Source: Ectopseudomonas composti
GTDB taxonomy: Bacteria; Pseudomonadota; Gammaproteobacteria; Pseudomonadales; Pseudomonadaceae
Length of the DNA stretch: 64,000 bases
Assembly (NCBI RefSeq): GCF_001567565.1
Contig: NZ_LSSW01000020.1
Location: 238,370 to 302,369 of the forward strand
Reading direction: 5' to 3'
The translations under genes and the position numbers were made by a program. The notes under the pieces were generated by a model that was not told the DNA's origin, did not search any database, and saw only the letters and a list, made by a program, of their open reading frames with translations. Of the stretch, positions 21,590 to 33,683 are shown piece by piece (position 1 is the first letter of the stretch; every line of letters starts with the position of its first letter).

Positions 21590-22954
21590 ATGGTCAAAGA
21601 AACCGAAATCAAACTGCGCGCCAGCCGCGCCACCCTGGCCGCCCTGCGCGAACATCCGTTGCTGAAAAAGCGCAACAAGAGCGGTTGGCAGCGCGGCGAG
21701 CTGTTCAACCAGTACTACGACACCCCGCAGCGCGAGCTGGCCAGTGCCAAGGTCGCCCTACGCCTGCGGCGTGACGGCGAGCAGTTCATCCAGACCCTGA
21801 AGAGCCGCGGCCAGAGCGTCGCCGGCCTGTCCGAACGCAACGAATGGGACTGGTACCTGGATAGCGCCGAACTCGACCTCGGCAAGCTCGATGACCAGTG
21901 CTGGCCGGCCAGCCTGGCCGAGCTGGACAAGAACACCCTGCAGCCACTGTTCACCACCGACTTCGTCCGCGAGAAAGCCGAGATCGCCTGGGGCCGCGGC
22001 AAGGCCAAAGTGGTGATCGAGGCCGCGCTGGATCTGGGCAAGGTCATCGCTGGCGAAGGCGAAGAGGAAATCTGCGAGCTGGAGCTGGAGCTGCGCCAGG
22101 GCGAACCCGCCGCACTGCTGGAGCTGGCCTGTGAGCTGGCCGCCGAACTGCCGCTGATGCCCTGTGACATCAGCAAGGCCGAACGTGGGTATCGCCTGTT
22201 CGACGCCGGCAGCTACAACCTCAGCCTGCCGGCCCCCGAGCTGAACGCCGAGCTGTCCCTCGACGACGCCTTTGCCGCGCTCGCCTGGCACCTGCTCGGC
22301 GCCAGCCAGCGCCTCGCCGAACAGTATCGCTGGAATGGTCACTGGAGCCTGTTGCAGCAATGGCTGGAGCAATTGATCGATCTGCGCGCCCTGCTCGCCA
22401 GCCTCGGTCAGGCCGCGCCGCGCGCCAGTTCTCGTGAACTGCGCGAAGCGCTCGATGCACTGCTCGAAGACTGGCGCCCGCGCCTGGCCGCCGGGCAGGA
22501 CGACGACAGCATGCGGCGCAATGCGCCGGCACTGTTCGCCGCCGAGCTCGATGGCTGCCGCTGGGGCCTGCTGTCGCTGAAGCTGTCTTACTGGCTGCTG
22601 CAGCGCAACTGGACGCTGGAGCGTAACAACCGTGGCAACCGCCAGGGCAGCGCGGCCCTGGGCAACTGGCTGCCTACCCTGCTGGGCGAAGAAGGCGCTG
22701 CCCTGCAGCTGCGCCGCTACCAGCAACAGCCGGAAGACCTGGCCGAGCAGATGCCGCGCCTGGAGCGCCTGCTGGTCTGGCTGCGCCTGGCACGTGGCGT
22801 ACTGGAAGTGCCCGAAGTCGACCGCCTGTATGGCGAGCTGAACAAGCTGTACGGCCTGGCCCAGCAGGCGCTGGATGACGAGCAACGTCAGCTGCGCCCG
22901 ACGCAGACGCAAATCCTGCAAAGCCTCAAGGCCTGGAAAGCGCTGGTGAAGTAA
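21590..22954 (+). CDS. CYTH-CHAD inorganic triphosphatase-like protein
   Basis: The 454-residue protein joins an N-terminal CYTH domain (residues 1-~205) to a C-terminal CHAD domain (~220-450). The CYTH signature ExExK is present as ETEIK at residues 4-8, with basic strands KVALRLRRDGEQFIQTLKSRG and later ELELEL acidic strands forming the triphosphate tunnel. CHAD domains are His/Arg-rich helical modules that bind polyphosphate. E. coli YgiF, with the same layout, hydrolyses inorganic triphosphate. The position next to pit and its DUF47 partner suggests a role in phosphate handling. It is divergent from the pit unit. Confidence 0.87.
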   Translation: MVKETEIKLRASRATLAALREHPLLKKRNKSGWQRGELFNQYYDTPQRELASAKVALRLRRDGEQFIQTLKSRGQSVAGLSERNEWDWYLDSAELDLGKLDDQCWPASLAELDKNTLQPLFTTDFVREKAEIAWGRGKAKVVIEAALDLGKVIAGEGEEEICELELELRQGEPAALLELACELAAELPLMPCDISKAERGYRLFDAGSYNLSLPAPELNAELSLDDAFAALAWHLLGASQRLAEQYRWNGHWSLLQQWLEQLIDLRALLASLGQAAPRASSRELREALDALLEDWRPRLAAGQDDDSMRRNAPALFAAELDGCRWGLLSLKLSYWLLQRNWTLERNNRGNRQGSAALGNWLPTLLGEEGAALQLRRYQQQPEDLAEQMPRLERLLVWLRLARGVLEVPEVDRLYGELNKLYGLAQQALDDEQRQLRPTQTQILQSLKAWKALVK

Positions 22955-23027
22955 CGACCACAGCACTGTGGGAGGCGTTTTCGCGGCGAGCCTTTGGTCG
23001 CGACTGAGTCACCTGCCACACACCATG

Positions 23028-23055
23028 AAAAACGGGCCCCGCGGGGCCCGTTTTT
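23028..23055. terminator. Bidirectional rho-independent terminator
   Basis: An AAAAA-flanked GC palindrome, CGGGCCCC/GGGGCCCG at 23033-23050, is followed by TTTTT on both strands. It separates the converging CYTH-CHAD gene and spuH, and is a strong terminator for both. Confidence 0.92.
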
Positions 23056-23071
23056 CATTTCAGCGCAGCAC

Positions 23072-23956
23072 TCAATTGTCGGCGCTGGAGCGACTGTCGA
23101 CGACGGGCTGCCAGGATGGCTTGGTCGTCTCGTCCATGGCCTGCTGCATGGCCTTCTTGCGCTTTTCTTCGGCGCGGTGAGCGAAGAACCAGGCCAGGAA
23201 GGTGGCAAATGACACCGCCAACAGGATCAGGCTGGCTACCGCGTTGATCTCCGGTTTAACCCCCAGGCGCACGGCGGAGAAGATCTCCATCGGCAGGGTG
23301 GTCGAACCCGGACCGGAAACGAAGCTGGCCAGCACCAGGTCGTCCAGCGACAGGGCGAAGGACATCATCGCCCCCGCCGCCAGCGACGGCGCGATCATCG
23401 GCACGGTGATCAGGAAGAACACCTTCCACGGCCGCGCGCCCAGGTCCATAGCCGCCTCTTCGATGGACATGTCCAGCTCACGCAGACGCGACGACACCAC
23501 GACCGCCACATAGGCCGAGCAGAAGGTGGTGTGAGCGATCCAGATGGTGGTCATGCCACGCTGCATCGGCCAGCCGATCAGCTGCGCCATCAGCACGAAC
23601 AGCAGCAGCAGCGACAGACCGGTGATCACTTCGGGCATCACCAGCGGCGCGGTGACCAGGCCACCGAACAGAGTGCGCCCCTTGAAGTGGGTGATACGGG
23701 TCAGCACGAAGGCCGCCAGGGTGCCCAGCGCCACCGCCGCAATGGCGGTGTAGCAGGCGATTTCCAGTGAGCGCATCACCGAGTTCATCAGCTGTGTATT
23801 GTCCAGCAGGCCGACGTACCACTTCACTGACCAGCCGCCCCACACCGTTACCAGCCGCGAGGCGTTGAACGAGTAGATGACCAGAATGACCATGGGCAGG
23901 TAGATGAACACCAGCCCCGCCCAGAGCATCAGGCTGGAGAAACTGAAACGCTTCAT
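23072..23956 (-). CDS. spuH: Polyamine ABC transporter permease SpuH (PotI-like)
   Basis: This is one of the two inner-membrane permeases of the SpuDEFGH polyamine importer. The 294-residue protein has six predicted membrane segments and the coupling EAA loop EEAAMDLGARPWKVFFLITVP around residue 190, which contacts the ATPase SpuF. It is the last spu gene, ending just before the bidirectional terminator. Its GGAGGGG ribosome site lies inside a degenerate duplicate of the end of spuG (23954-24019). The charged tail after ~residue 260 is unremarkable. Confidence 0.93.
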   Translation of the reverse strand: MKRFSFSSLMLWAGLVFIYLPMVILVIYSFNASRLVTVWGGWSVKWYVGLLDNTQLMNSVMRSLEIACYTAIAAVALGTLAAFVLTRITHFKGRTLFGGLVTAPLVMPEVITGLSLLLLFVLMAQLIGWPMQRGMTTIWIAHTTFCSAYVAVVVSSRLRELDMSIEEAAMDLGARPWKVFFLITVPMIAPSLAAGAMMSFALSLDDLVLASFVSGPGSTTLPMEIFSAVRLGVKPEINAVASLILLAVSFATFLAWFFAHRAEEKRKKAMQQAMDETTKPSWQPVVDSRSSADN

Positions 23957-24019
23957 GGCCGCCCCTCCAGTTCTTTAGCCACGCTTCTGGTTAAAAAGCC
24001 GGTTGAACAGGATGACGGG
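23954..24019 (-). repeat. Degenerate tandem duplicate of the spuG 3' end
   Basis: The 66 bases before and at the spuH start match the last 53 bases of spuG (24040-24092), apart from substitutions and a ~13-base insertion. Both copies end with a GGAGGG ribosome site followed by GGCCATGA. In spuG this ATGA is its stop overlap; in the second copy the ATG is the spuH start. This suggests spuG and spuH once overlapped by ATGA and were separated by a short tandem duplication. Confidence 0.75.
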
Positions 24020-24038
24020 CTCATTGCGATTAGCTCAG

Positions 24039-24947
24039 TCATGGCCGGCCCTCCAGCTCTTTCGCCTGGTTACGGTTGAACAGGATGATGGGCACGATCA
24101 GGATCGCCAGCATTACCACCGCCAGAGCAGACGCCACCGGCCAGTCGCGGTTGTTGAAGAACTCCTGCCACAGCACCTTGCCGATCATCAGGGTCTCCGG
24201 GCCGCCAAGCAGTTCGGGGATGACGAACTCACCGACCACCGGAATGAACACCAGCATGGAGCCGGCGATGATGCCGTTCTTCGACAGCGGCACGGTGATC
24301 TTCCAGAAGTTGTTGAAGTTGCTCGAACCCAGGTCAGAGGCCGCTTCCAGCAGACTCAGATCATGCTTCACCAGATTGGCGTAGAGCGGCAGGATCATGA
24401 ACGGCAGGTACGAATAGACGACGCCGATGTAGACCGCCGTGTTGGTGTTGAGGATCTGCAGCGGCGAGTCGATCAGGCCGATGCTCATCAACAGACTGTT
24501 GAGCAGCCCGTTGTTGCCGAGAATGCCCATCCAGGCATAGACGCGGATCAGGATCGCGGTCCAGGTCGGCATCATGATCAGCAACAGCAGCACGGTCTGC
24601 TGCGACTTGGGTGCCCTGGCGATGGCGTAGGCCATCGGATAGCCGATCAGCAGGCACAGCAGGGTGCTGAAGAACGCCACCTTCAACGAGCCGAGATAGG
24701 CCGAGAGGTACAGGGCGTCCTCGGTGAGGAAGATGTAGTTGCCGAGATTCAGCAACAGCGTCAGCTTGTTGTCCGCCCACTCATAGATTTCCGTGTACGG
24801 CGGAATCGCCACGTCAGCTTCGGCGAAGCTGATCTTCAGCACGATGATGAAGGGCAGCAGGAAGAACATGAACAACCACAGGAAGGGTATGCCGATCACG
24901 GCATGCCGCCCCCTGGGCAGATAGCGCGCCAGTTTGCTCATTTTCAT
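24039..24947 (-). CDS. spuG: Polyamine ABC transporter permease SpuG (PotH-like)
   Basis: SpuG is the second permease subunit of the SpuDEFGH importer. The 302-residue protein has six hydrophobic segments and the EAA motif LEAASDLGSSNFNNFWKITVP around residue 200. ATG 24947 (MKMSKLARYLPRGRHAVIG) overlaps the spuF TGA, giving translational coupling; the frame opens upstream to 25046 inside spuF and those residues are not SpuG. It ends with ...NRNQAKELEGRP. Confidence 0.93.
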   Translation of the reverse strand: MKMSKLARYLPRGRHAVIGIPFLWLFMFFLLPFIIVLKISFAEADVAIPPYTEIYEWADNKLTLLLNLGNYIFLTEDALYLSAYLGSLKVAFFSTLLCLLIGYPMAYAIARAPKSQQTVLLLLIMMPTWTAILIRVYAWMGILGNNGLLNSLLMSIGLIDSPLQILNTNTAVYIGVVYSYLPFMILPLYANLVKHDLSLLEAASDLGSSNFNNFWKITVPLSKNGIIAGSMLVFIPVVGEFVIPELLGGPETLMIGKVLWQEFFNNRDWPVASALAVVMLAILIVPIILFNRNQAKELEGRP

Positions 24948-26098
24948 GATTGCAGTACCACGCCGCTGTCGTCTTCCCAGTACACCACCACCGGATCGTC
25001 CCAGGTCGGACGCTTGCCGCGGCGCTCGGCATTGGCGATGAAGCACTGCACCACCTGCCCGGAGGTAAGCTTGACGTAGTACACCGAGTGGCCGCCCAGA
25101 TAGGCGATGTCATGCACGTGACCGTTGCACCAGTTGTACTCGGGATGCTCGTGATCTTCCGGCAGCGCGGTGGCCATCAGCAGCTTCTCGGGGCGCAGGG
25201 CGTAGCTGACGGACTTGTTCTCGGCGCGGGTGCTGACGCCGTGACCGATGTAGATCGGCTTGTCCAGTTGCGGACAGTCGATAACCGCGTGGTCGACCTC
25301 ATCAGTGGTGATCTGGCCGTCGAACAGGTTGACGTTACCGATGAACTCGCACACCAGGCGACTGGTCGGCGTCTCGTAGATGTCGATCGGGCTGCCGGTC
25401 TGAGCGATCCAGCCCAGGTGCATGATGGCGATGCGCTGGGCCATGGTCATGGCCTCTTCCTGATCGTGGGTCACCATCACGCAGGTCACGCCGACGCGCT
25501 CGATGATTTCCACCAGCTCCAGCTGCATCTGCGAGCGCAGCTTCTTGTCCAGTGCACCCATGGGCTCGTCGAGCAGCAGCAGCTTCGGCCGCTTGGCCAG
25601 AGAACGGGCCAGGGCCACACGCTGACGCTGACCACCGGAGAGCTGGTGCGGCTTGCGCTTGGCGTACTGGGTCATGTGCACCAGCTTGAGCATCTCCGCT
25701 ACGCGCTCGTCGATTTCCGACCTGGACAGCTTGTCCTGCTGCAGGCCGAAGGCGATGTTCTGCGCCACGGTCATATGCGGGAACAGGGCATAGGACTGGA
25801 ACATCATGTTGATCGGACGCTGGTACGGCGGCATGTCCGTGATGTCCACGCCATCGAGGATGATGCGCCCCTCGGTCGGCCGTTCGAAGCCGGCGAGCAT
25901 GCGCAGCAGGGTCGACTTGCCTGAGCCGGAGCCGCCAAGCAGAGCGAAGATCTCGCCCTTGTTGATGGTCAGCGAAACGTCGTCGACGGCTACGGTCTCA
26001 TCGAACTTCTTGGTTACCCGATCGATCTTGACCAGCACCTCTTTCGGTGTCTGATCCCCCTCGAGGGCTTTTTTGTAGGCGCTGGAGGCAACAGCCAT
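24944..26098 (-). CDS. spuF: Polyamine ABC transporter ATPase SpuF (PotA/PotG-like)
   Basis: This ATP-binding subunit powers polyamine import. The 384-residue protein has Walker A GGSGSGKST (~residues 55-63), the Q-loop, signature LSGGQRQRVALAR, Walker B LLLLDEPMGALD and the H-switch VTHDQ, then a C-terminal TOBE-type regulatory domain (~300-370) with SYALRPEKL. Start MAVASSAYKKALEGDQ at 26098. It overlaps spuG and lies 53 bases downstream of spuE. All ATPase motifs are intact. Confidence 0.95.
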   Translation of the reverse strand: MAVASSAYKKALEGDQTPKEVLVKIDRVTKKFDETVAVDDVSLTINKGEIFALLGGSGSGKSTLLRMLAGFERPTEGRIILDGVDITDMPPYQRPINMMFQSYALFPHMTVAQNIAFGLQQDKLSRSEIDERVAEMLKLVHMTQYAKRKPHQLSGGQRQRVALARSLAKRPKLLLLDEPMGALDKKLRSQMQLELVEIIERVGVTCVMVTHDQEEAMTMAQRIAIMHLGWIAQTGSPIDIYETPTSRLVCEFIGNVNLFDGQITTDEVDHAVIDCPQLDKPIYIGHGVSTRAENKSVSYALRPEKLLMATALPEDHEHPEYNWCNGHVHDIAYLGGHSVYYVKLTSGQVVQCFIANAERRGKRPTWDDPVVVYWEDDSGVVLQS

Positions 26099-26151
26099 TT
26101 AGGAGAACTCCCGGAAGATTGTGCCCGACCCCCAGGGCCGGGCAGGAACGA

Positions 26152-27267
<1,116 letters not shown>

Positions 27268-27408
27268 CTAAAAAAGCGCGGCACTTTATAGAAAAACGCG
27301 TTGGGAATCAGCGACTGCCAAATCAAGCCGCACCGCTACCACCTCGGTCTGCTGACTCGAGGACGCGCATATCGACGGCCGTCATGGCCCTGTAAAGTGT
27401 CCCTTGAA

Positions 27409-27432
27409 ACCTGGCGGGCAAGCCCGCCAGGT
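27409..27432 (-). terminator. Intercistronic hairpin between spuD and spuE
   Basis: A perfect 11-bp stem (ACCTGGCGGGC/GCCCGCCAGGT) with an AA loop lies 16 bases after the spuD stop. Only a short T run follows on the minus strand, so it is more likely a 3' mRNA-stabilising or partial-attenuation hairpin than a full terminator. This would let spuD, a binding-protein gene, be expressed above spuEFGH. Confidence 0.7.
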
Positions 27433-27448
27433 GGTACTGCCTCTACGA

Positions 27449-28639
<1,191 letters not shown>

Positions 28640-28683
28640 TCATGGCACCGCTGACAACTTTCCGTGGCTGCGGGCTTTCAGAC

Positions 28684-30051
28684 CTACAGGTCACGCTGAG
28701 TCAGATCCAGGCACTTGCGCGCTTTCTCTATCAGTTCATCCACTTCCGCCTGGCTGATCACCAGAGGCGGCGCGATGATCATGGTGTCGCCCACGGCGCG
28801 CATGATCAGACCGTTATCAAAGCAGTGGCCGCGGCAAATCATGCCTACCGCCTTGTCACCCGGATAACGTTTGCGCGTCGCTTTGTCCTGCACCAATTCG
28901 ATAGCGCCGAGCATGCCGATACCGCGTACTTCACCCACCAACGGGTGATCCGCCAGCTCACGCAGACGACGCTGCAAATACGGTGCCGTTTCTGCTTTAA
29001 CCCGCTCGACGATGCCCTCTTCCTTGAGAATGCGCAGGTTCTCCAGACCCACTGCCGCCGCCACCGGATGCCCGGAATAGGTGAAGCCGTGATTGAAGTC
29101 GCCGTGCGCCTCGATCACTTCGAACACCTTGTCGCTGACGATCAGCCCGCCCATCGGCACGTAACCTGAGGTCAGGCCCTTGGCGATGGTCATCAGGTCG
29201 GGCTTGAGATCGTAGTACTGGCTGCCGAACCACTCGCCGGTACGGCCGAATCCGCAGATCACTTCGTCGGCGACGAACAGGATGTCGTACTTGGCGAGGA
29301 TTTCCTTGATGCGCGGCCAGTAGCTCTGCGGCGGGATGATTACGCCGCCGGCGCCCTGGATCGGCTCGGCAATGAAGGCTGCAACGTTGTCTTCGCCCAG
29401 CTCGAGAATCTTCTTCTCCAGCTGATCGGCAGCCCAGATGCCGAAGGCTTCCGGGGTCATGTCGCCGCCTTCACCGAACCAGTACGGCTGCGGGATATGG
29501 GCGATGCCGGGGATCGGCAGGTCGCCCTGCTCGTGCATGAATTTCATACCGCCGAGGCTGGCGCCGGCCACGGTGGAGCCGTGATAGCCATTGTCGCGAC
29601 CGATGATGATCTTCTTGCTCGGCTGGCCCTTGCACGCCCAGTAGTGGCGTACCAGACGCAGCATGGTGTCGTTGCCTTCGGAACCCGAACCAGTGAAGAA
29701 CACATGGTTCATGCCGGCCGGCGCCAGCTGGGAGATAGCATGCGCCAGTTCCAGCACCGGCGGATGGGCGGTCTGGAAGAAGGTGTTGTAGAACGGCAGT
29801 TGACGCATCTGCGCGCTGGCAGCTTCGACCAGTTCCTCGCGGCCATAACCGACGGCCACGCACCACAGGCCGGCCATGCCGTCGAGGATCTTGTTGCCCT
29901 CGCTGTCCCACAGGTGCACACCTTTGGCCTCGGTGATGATGCGCGGGCCTTTCTCGGCCAACTGCTTGTAATCACTGAACGGCGCCAGGTGGTGAGCCTG
30001 GCTCAGGGCCTGCCACTGAGCAGTCTTGGGATTGTTCGCTTGCTTGTTCAT
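28684..30051 (-). CDS. spuC: Polyamine:pyruvate aminotransferase SpuC
   Basis: This class III PLP-dependent transaminase moves the amino group of putrescine, cadaverine or spermidine to pyruvate. The 455-residue protein has the PLP-binding [16 protein letters not shown] region, the [18 protein letters not shown] stretch with the conserved Asp, and the Schiff-base lysine in [18 protein letters not shown] 30051 ([20 protein letters not shown]) is preceded by AAGGTG at proper spacing, favoured over an in-frame start nine bases up. It lies between spuB and spuD in the usual spu order. Confidence 0.95.
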   Translation of the reverse strand: MNKQANNPKTAQWQALSQAHHLAPFSDYKQLAEKGPRIITEAKGVHLWDSEGNKILDGMAGLWCVAVGYGREELVEAASAQMRQLPFYNTFFQTAHPPVLELAHAISQLAPAGMNHVFFTGSGSEGNDTMLRLVRHYWACKGQPSKKIIIGRDNGYHGSTVAGASLGGMKFMHEQGDLPIPGIAHIPQPYWFGEGGDMTPEAFGIWAADQLEKKILELGEDNVAAFIAEPIQGAGGVIIPPQSYWPRIKEILAKYDILFVADEVICGFGRTGEWFGSQYYDLKPDLMTIAKGLTSGYVPMGGLIVSDKVFEVIEAHGDFNHGFTYSGHPVAAAVGLENLRILKEEGIVERVKAETAPYLQRRLRELADHPLVGEVRGIGMLGAIELVQDKATRKRYPGDKAVGMICRGHCFDNGLIMRAVGDTMIIAPPLVISQAEVDELIEKARKCLDLTQRDL

Positions 30052-30136
30052 TACCAACACCTTGCTAGCACGCAGCGCCAGCGGCGCTACGCAGAGATTC
30101 GTGGCAGCGGCCGCGCCAGGCGCGGCCGGTAGCCCA

Positions 30137-31495
30137 TTACACCGACAGCAGGAGGAACTCGCGCTCCCAGGAGCTGATCACGCGCTTGAAGTTCTCGTGC
30201 TCGGCACGCTTGACCGCGACATAGCCACGCATGAACTTCTCGCCGAGGTACTTCTCGGCAGTCTTGCACGCCTCCATGCGTTCCAGCGCCGCTTCAATGG
30301 TCAGCGGCAGGCGCAGGTTGCGGCGCTCGTAGCCACGGCCCTTGACCGGTGCACCGGGGTTGATGCCTTCGACCATGCCGATATAGCCACACAGCAGGGA
30401 TGCCGCCAGCACCAGGTAGGGGTTGGCGTCGGCGCCGGCCAGACGGTTCTCCACACGGCGGTTCTGCGGGCTGGCCTCCGGCACGCGCAGGCCCACGGTA
30501 CGGTTCTCCTCGCCCCATTCGACGTTCACCGGCGCCGAGGTATCGGGCAGGAAACGGCGGAACGAGTTGACGTTGGGCGCGAACAGCGGCAGCAGCTCGG
30601 GGATGTATTTCTGCAGGCCACCGATGTGGTGCAGGAACAGTTGGCTCATGGTGCCGTCCTCGTTGGAGAACAGGCTCTTACCGGTCTTGATATCCACCAC
30701 GCTCTGGTGAATGTGCATGGCACTACCAGGCTCGTCGGTGATCGGCTTGGCCATGAAAGTGGCCGCCACATCATGCTTGAGCGCGGCCTCGCGCATGGTG
30801 CGCTTGAACACGGTGATCTGGTCGGCCAGGTGCAGCGCCTCGCCATGGCGGAAGTTGATCTCCATCTGCGCCGGGCCGTCTTCGTGGATCAGCGTGTCGA
30901 GATCCAGGTGCTGCAGCTCGCACCAGTCGTAAACGTCCTCGAACAAGGGGTCGAATTCGTTGGCGGCGTCGATGGAGAATGACTGCCGGCCTACTTCCGG
31001 ACGGCCGGAACGGCCCATGGGTGCCACCAGCGGGAAGTCCGGGTCACTGTTGCGCTTGGTCAGGTAGAACTCCATCTCCGGCGCGACGATGGGCTTCCAG
31101 CCTTTGTCTGCATACATCTGCAACACGCGCTTGAGGATGTTGCGCGGCGACAGCTCGATAGGGTTGCCCTGCTTGTCGAAGGTGTCGTGGATCACCATGG
31201 CGGTGGGCTCGATGGCCCAGGGCACGACGAAAACAGCATTGGCGTCCGGACGGCAGAACATGTCGATGTCCGCCTCGTCCAGCAGGTCGTAATAGATGTC
31301 GTCCTCGACGTAGTCGCCGGTCACGGTCTGCAGCAGCACGCTCTCAGGGAGGCGCATGCCCTTCTCGTCAAGGAACTTGTTGGTCGGCGATATCTTGCCG
31401 CGGGCAATGCCGGTCAGGTCGCTGATCAGACATTCAACTTCGGTGATTTTGCGTTCTTTCAGCCAGCTCGTGAGCTGGTCTAACTTGGTACTCAT
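30137..31495 (-). CDS. spuB: Glutamylpolyamine synthetase SpuB
   Basis: This GlnA-family ligase attaches glutamate to putrescine or other polyamines, the entry step of the gamma-glutamyl catabolic route. The 452-residue protein has the glutamine synthetase core: VAPEMEFYL (metal Glu), [13 protein letters not shown], the nucleotide-site [15 protein letters not shown], and [22 protein letters not shown]. The tail after [11 protein letters not shown] is conserved in the SpuB/PuuA group. Start [20 protein letters not shown] at 31495. It is now the first intact gene of the operon, because spuA upstream has decayed. Confidence 0.93.
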   Translation of the reverse strand: MSTKLDQLTSWLKERKITEVECLISDLTGIARGKISPTNKFLDEKGMRLPESVLLQTVTGDYVEDDIYYDLLDEADIDMFCRPDANAVFVVPWAIEPTAMVIHDTFDKQGNPIELSPRNILKRVLQMYADKGWKPIVAPEMEFYLTKRNSDPDFPLVAPMGRSGRPEVGRQSFSIDAANEFDPLFEDVYDWCELQHLDLDTLIHEDGPAQMEINFRHGEALHLADQITVFKRTMREAALKHDVAATFMAKPITDEPGSAMHIHQSVVDIKTGKSLFSNEDGTMSQLFLHHIGGLQKYIPELLPLFAPNVNSFRRFLPDTSAPVNVEWGEENRTVGLRVPEASPQNRRVENRLAGADANPYLVLAASLLCGYIGMVEGINPGAPVKGRGYERRNLRLPLTIEAALERMEACKTAEKYLGEKFMRGYVAVKRAEHENFKRVISSWEREFLLLSV

Positions 31496-31537
31496 AGAGA
31501 CCTCAGGGTTGTAGAACCAACTAGGGTTATAGCTGGT

Positions 31538-32020
31538 TCAGCGTTGCCCCGCCTTCTCCCTGCAAGCCTCACCAAAGGCCTGGAAGAAAGCGAGATATTC
31601 GGGTGGATGCTACTAGGGGTACGGCACCTCCGACACCTGACTTATCACTCCACCGAAAGAAAATCGCCCGCCCTTGTCAATCGACCCCGGCCCTTCTAGC
31701 TCGCGGCATAGCGCGAGCCCAACAGAGCCGACGAACGATTTGCACACTGCAGGACGCGAGCCACCGGGCACAGCAAGGGGCGCTGCGCAGCCGCGTGCGC
31801 TATCGTGCAGGGTATTGGGTGAACGAAAGGCCTGATGACACAGACCGAGCGGCGATGATGCCGCCGAGGAAAAAAGCTGCCGTGTTGCGACGTCGCCAGG
31901 CATGCTCAGCGCGGGGGCCAGCATGATGTGCAGGCCAGCCTCGCGAACGAGGACAGTAGAGGTAGCGTGACCGTTGGTTATGGCACAAGCGCTGACGCCG
32001 ATGCTCGGCAGGCAAAACAT
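31538..32020 (-). pseudogene. spuA: Decayed spuA (gamma-glutamyl-GABA hydrolase)
   Basis: A class I amidotransferase-like peptidase C26 gene is expected exactly here, at the head of spuABCDEFGH. The strand and position hold only remnants. MFCLPSIGVSAC at 32020 matches the LPxIGVSAC start of SpuA; AGLHIMLAPALS matches the next strand; LHDSARGCAAPL matches the HDPxRDxxTLPL segment before the nucleophile elbow, itself now AVCKSF instead of GICRGF. The C-terminus survives in another frame, HPPEYLAFFQAFGEACREKA, ending at 31538, with a TAG in place of the Trp before HP. The total is ~480 bp against ~750 expected. Internal deletions, frameshifts and at least one nonsense change make it nonfunctional. 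Confidence 0.82.
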
Positions 32021-32295
32021 GAGACACCCGTATTATTGCTGTTATGGGTTTCGACCGAGCTTAGCGTTGTTCATTTTTTTACACAATAGCTCTGTAAAAA
32101 ATTGAACACACCCCATTGAGCACCCCGGAAAGACTCCGGTTGAAGACGCCTGAAAGGCCTGGAAATGCCCCAAAATTGGCCATGACGCCCCATGACAGGG
32201 CATTATCGGGCCAGCTTGACAGTAAAGTGCGTTTCGGATTGACTCACACCCGTGCATTCGCATGATTGATATATTTAACAAAAAGGTGTTGCATC
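32021..32295. promoter_or_regulatory. Divergent spuI/spu control region
   Basis: This 275-base non-coding region separates spuI from the spuA remnant. It is AT-rich near spuI and holds a partial dyad TTGATATATTTAACAA (32267-32282) just before the spuI ribosome site AAGGTG, plus TGTAAAAAATTGAAC (32093-32107) further up. These could be sites for a PauR-type polyamine repressor, but that assignment is inference. It must also contain the promoter that now serves spuBCDEFGH across the dead spuA. Confidence 0.45.
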
Positions 32296-33675
32296 ATGTC
32301 GGTACCCCCGCGTGCCGTTCAGCTTAACGAAGCGAACGCGTTCCTCAAGGAACATCCCGAGGTCCAGTTCGTCGACCTTCTTATTGCAGATATGAATGGT
32401 GTGGTGCGCGGCAAGCGCATCGATCGAAACGCCCTTCACAAGGTGTACGAGAAAGGCATCAACCTGCCGGCCTCGCTCTTCGCTCTCGACATCAACGGTT
32501 CCACCGTCGAAAGCACCGGCCTTGGCCTGGACATTGGCGATGCCGACCGTATCTGCTTTCCCATCCCCAATACCCTGTGCAACGAACCCTGGCAGAAGCG
32601 CCCCACCGCGCAACTGTTGATGACCATGCACGAGCTGGACGGCACGCCTTTCTTCGCCGACCCGCGCGAGGTATTGCGCCAGGTGGTGCAGAAGTTCGAC
32701 GAACTGGGCCTGCGTATCTGCGCAGCCTTCGAACTGGAGTTCTACCTGATCGACCAGGAGAACGTGAACGGCCGCCCGCAGCCGCCACGCTCGCCGATCT
32801 CGGGCAAGCGCCCGCATTCGACCCAGGTCTACCTGATCGACGATCTCGACGAGTACGTCGATTGCCTGCAGGACATGCTCGAAGCCGCCAAGGAGCAGGA
32901 CATCCCGGCCGACGCCATCGTCAAGGAGAGCGCCCCGGCGCAATTCGAGGTCAACCTGCACCACGTCGAAGACGCCATCAAGGCCTGCGACTATGCGCTG
33001 CTGCTCAAGCGCCTGATCAAGAACATCGCCTACGACCATGAGATGGACTCCACCTTCATGGCCAAGCCCTATCCGGGCCAGGCGGGCAACGGCCTGCACG
33101 TGCACATCTCGCTGCTCGACAAGAAGACCGGCAAGAACATCTTCGCGGCCGAGAATCCACTGGAGAACACCTCGCTGCGCCATGCCGTGGGCGGCATCCT
33201 CGACACCCTGGCGGCGTCGATGGCCTTCCTCTGCCCCAACGTCAACTCCTACCGCCGCTTCGGCGCACAGTTCTACGTGCCCAACGCGCCGAGCTGGGCG
33301 CTGGACAACCGCACCGTGGCCGTACGCGTGCCTACCGGCAGCGCCGATGCCGTGCGTATCGAACACCGCGTCGCCGGTGCCGATGCCAACCCCTACCTGA
33401 TGCTGGCCTCGATCCTCGCCGGTATTCACCACGGCCTGACCAATCAGATCGAGCCGGGCGAGCCGATCGAGGGCAACTCCTACGAGCAGCTCGAGCCCAG
33501 CCTGCCGAACAACCTGCGCGATGCCCTGCGTGAGCTGGACGACAGTGAAGTACTGAACAAGTACATCGATCCGAAGTACATCGACATCTTCGTCGCGTGC
33601 AAGGAAGCCGAATTGCAAGAGTTCGAGACCACCATCTCCGACCTCGAATACAACTGGTACCTGCACACCGTGTGA
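32296..33675 (+). CDS. spuI: Glutamylpolyamine synthetase SpuI
   Basis: This second GlnA-family glutamylpolyamine ligase is 459 residues. It starts MSVPPRAVQLNEANAFLKEH at ATG 32296 after AAGGTG; ten earlier in-frame residues are unsupported. Core motifs are CAAFELEFYL, SAPAQFEVNLHH, LHVHISLLDKKTG, NSYRRFGAQFYVPNAPSWALDNRTVAVRVP and [17 protein letters not shown]. The multiple Pau/Spu ligases in pseudomonads differ in substrate, and this one is a distinct paralogue of SpuB. It is divergent from the spu operon and is followed by a rho-independent terminator. Confidence 0.92.
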   Translation: MSVPPRAVQLNEANAFLKEHPEVQFVDLLIADMNGVVRGKRIDRNALHKVYEKGINLPASLFALDINGSTVESTGLGLDIGDADRICFPIPNTLCNEPWQKRPTAQLLMTMHELDGTPFFADPREVLRQVVQKFDELGLRICAAFELEFYLIDQENVNGRPQPPRSPISGKRPHSTQVYLIDDLDEYVDCLQDMLEAAKEQDIPADAIVKESAPAQFEVNLHHVEDAIKACDYALLLKRLIKNIAYDHEMDSTFMAKPYPGQAGNGLHVHISLLDKKTGKNIFAAENPLENTSLRHAVGGILDTLAASMAFLCPNVNSYRRFGAQFYVPNAPSWALDNRTVAVRVPTGSADAVRIEHRVAGADANPYLMLASILAGIHHGLTNQIEPGEPIEGNSYEQLEPSLPNNLRDALRELDDSEVLNKYIDPKYIDIFVACKEAELQEFETTISDLEYNWYLHTV

Positions 33676-33683
33676 CCCCGAGA

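Noticed and set aside
31613..32020. A 135-codon frame that could be called a new hypothetical gene
   Set aside because: Its segments match SpuA in order but without the intact catalytic core, and the SpuA C-terminus follows in another frame; it is better explained as a pseudogene.
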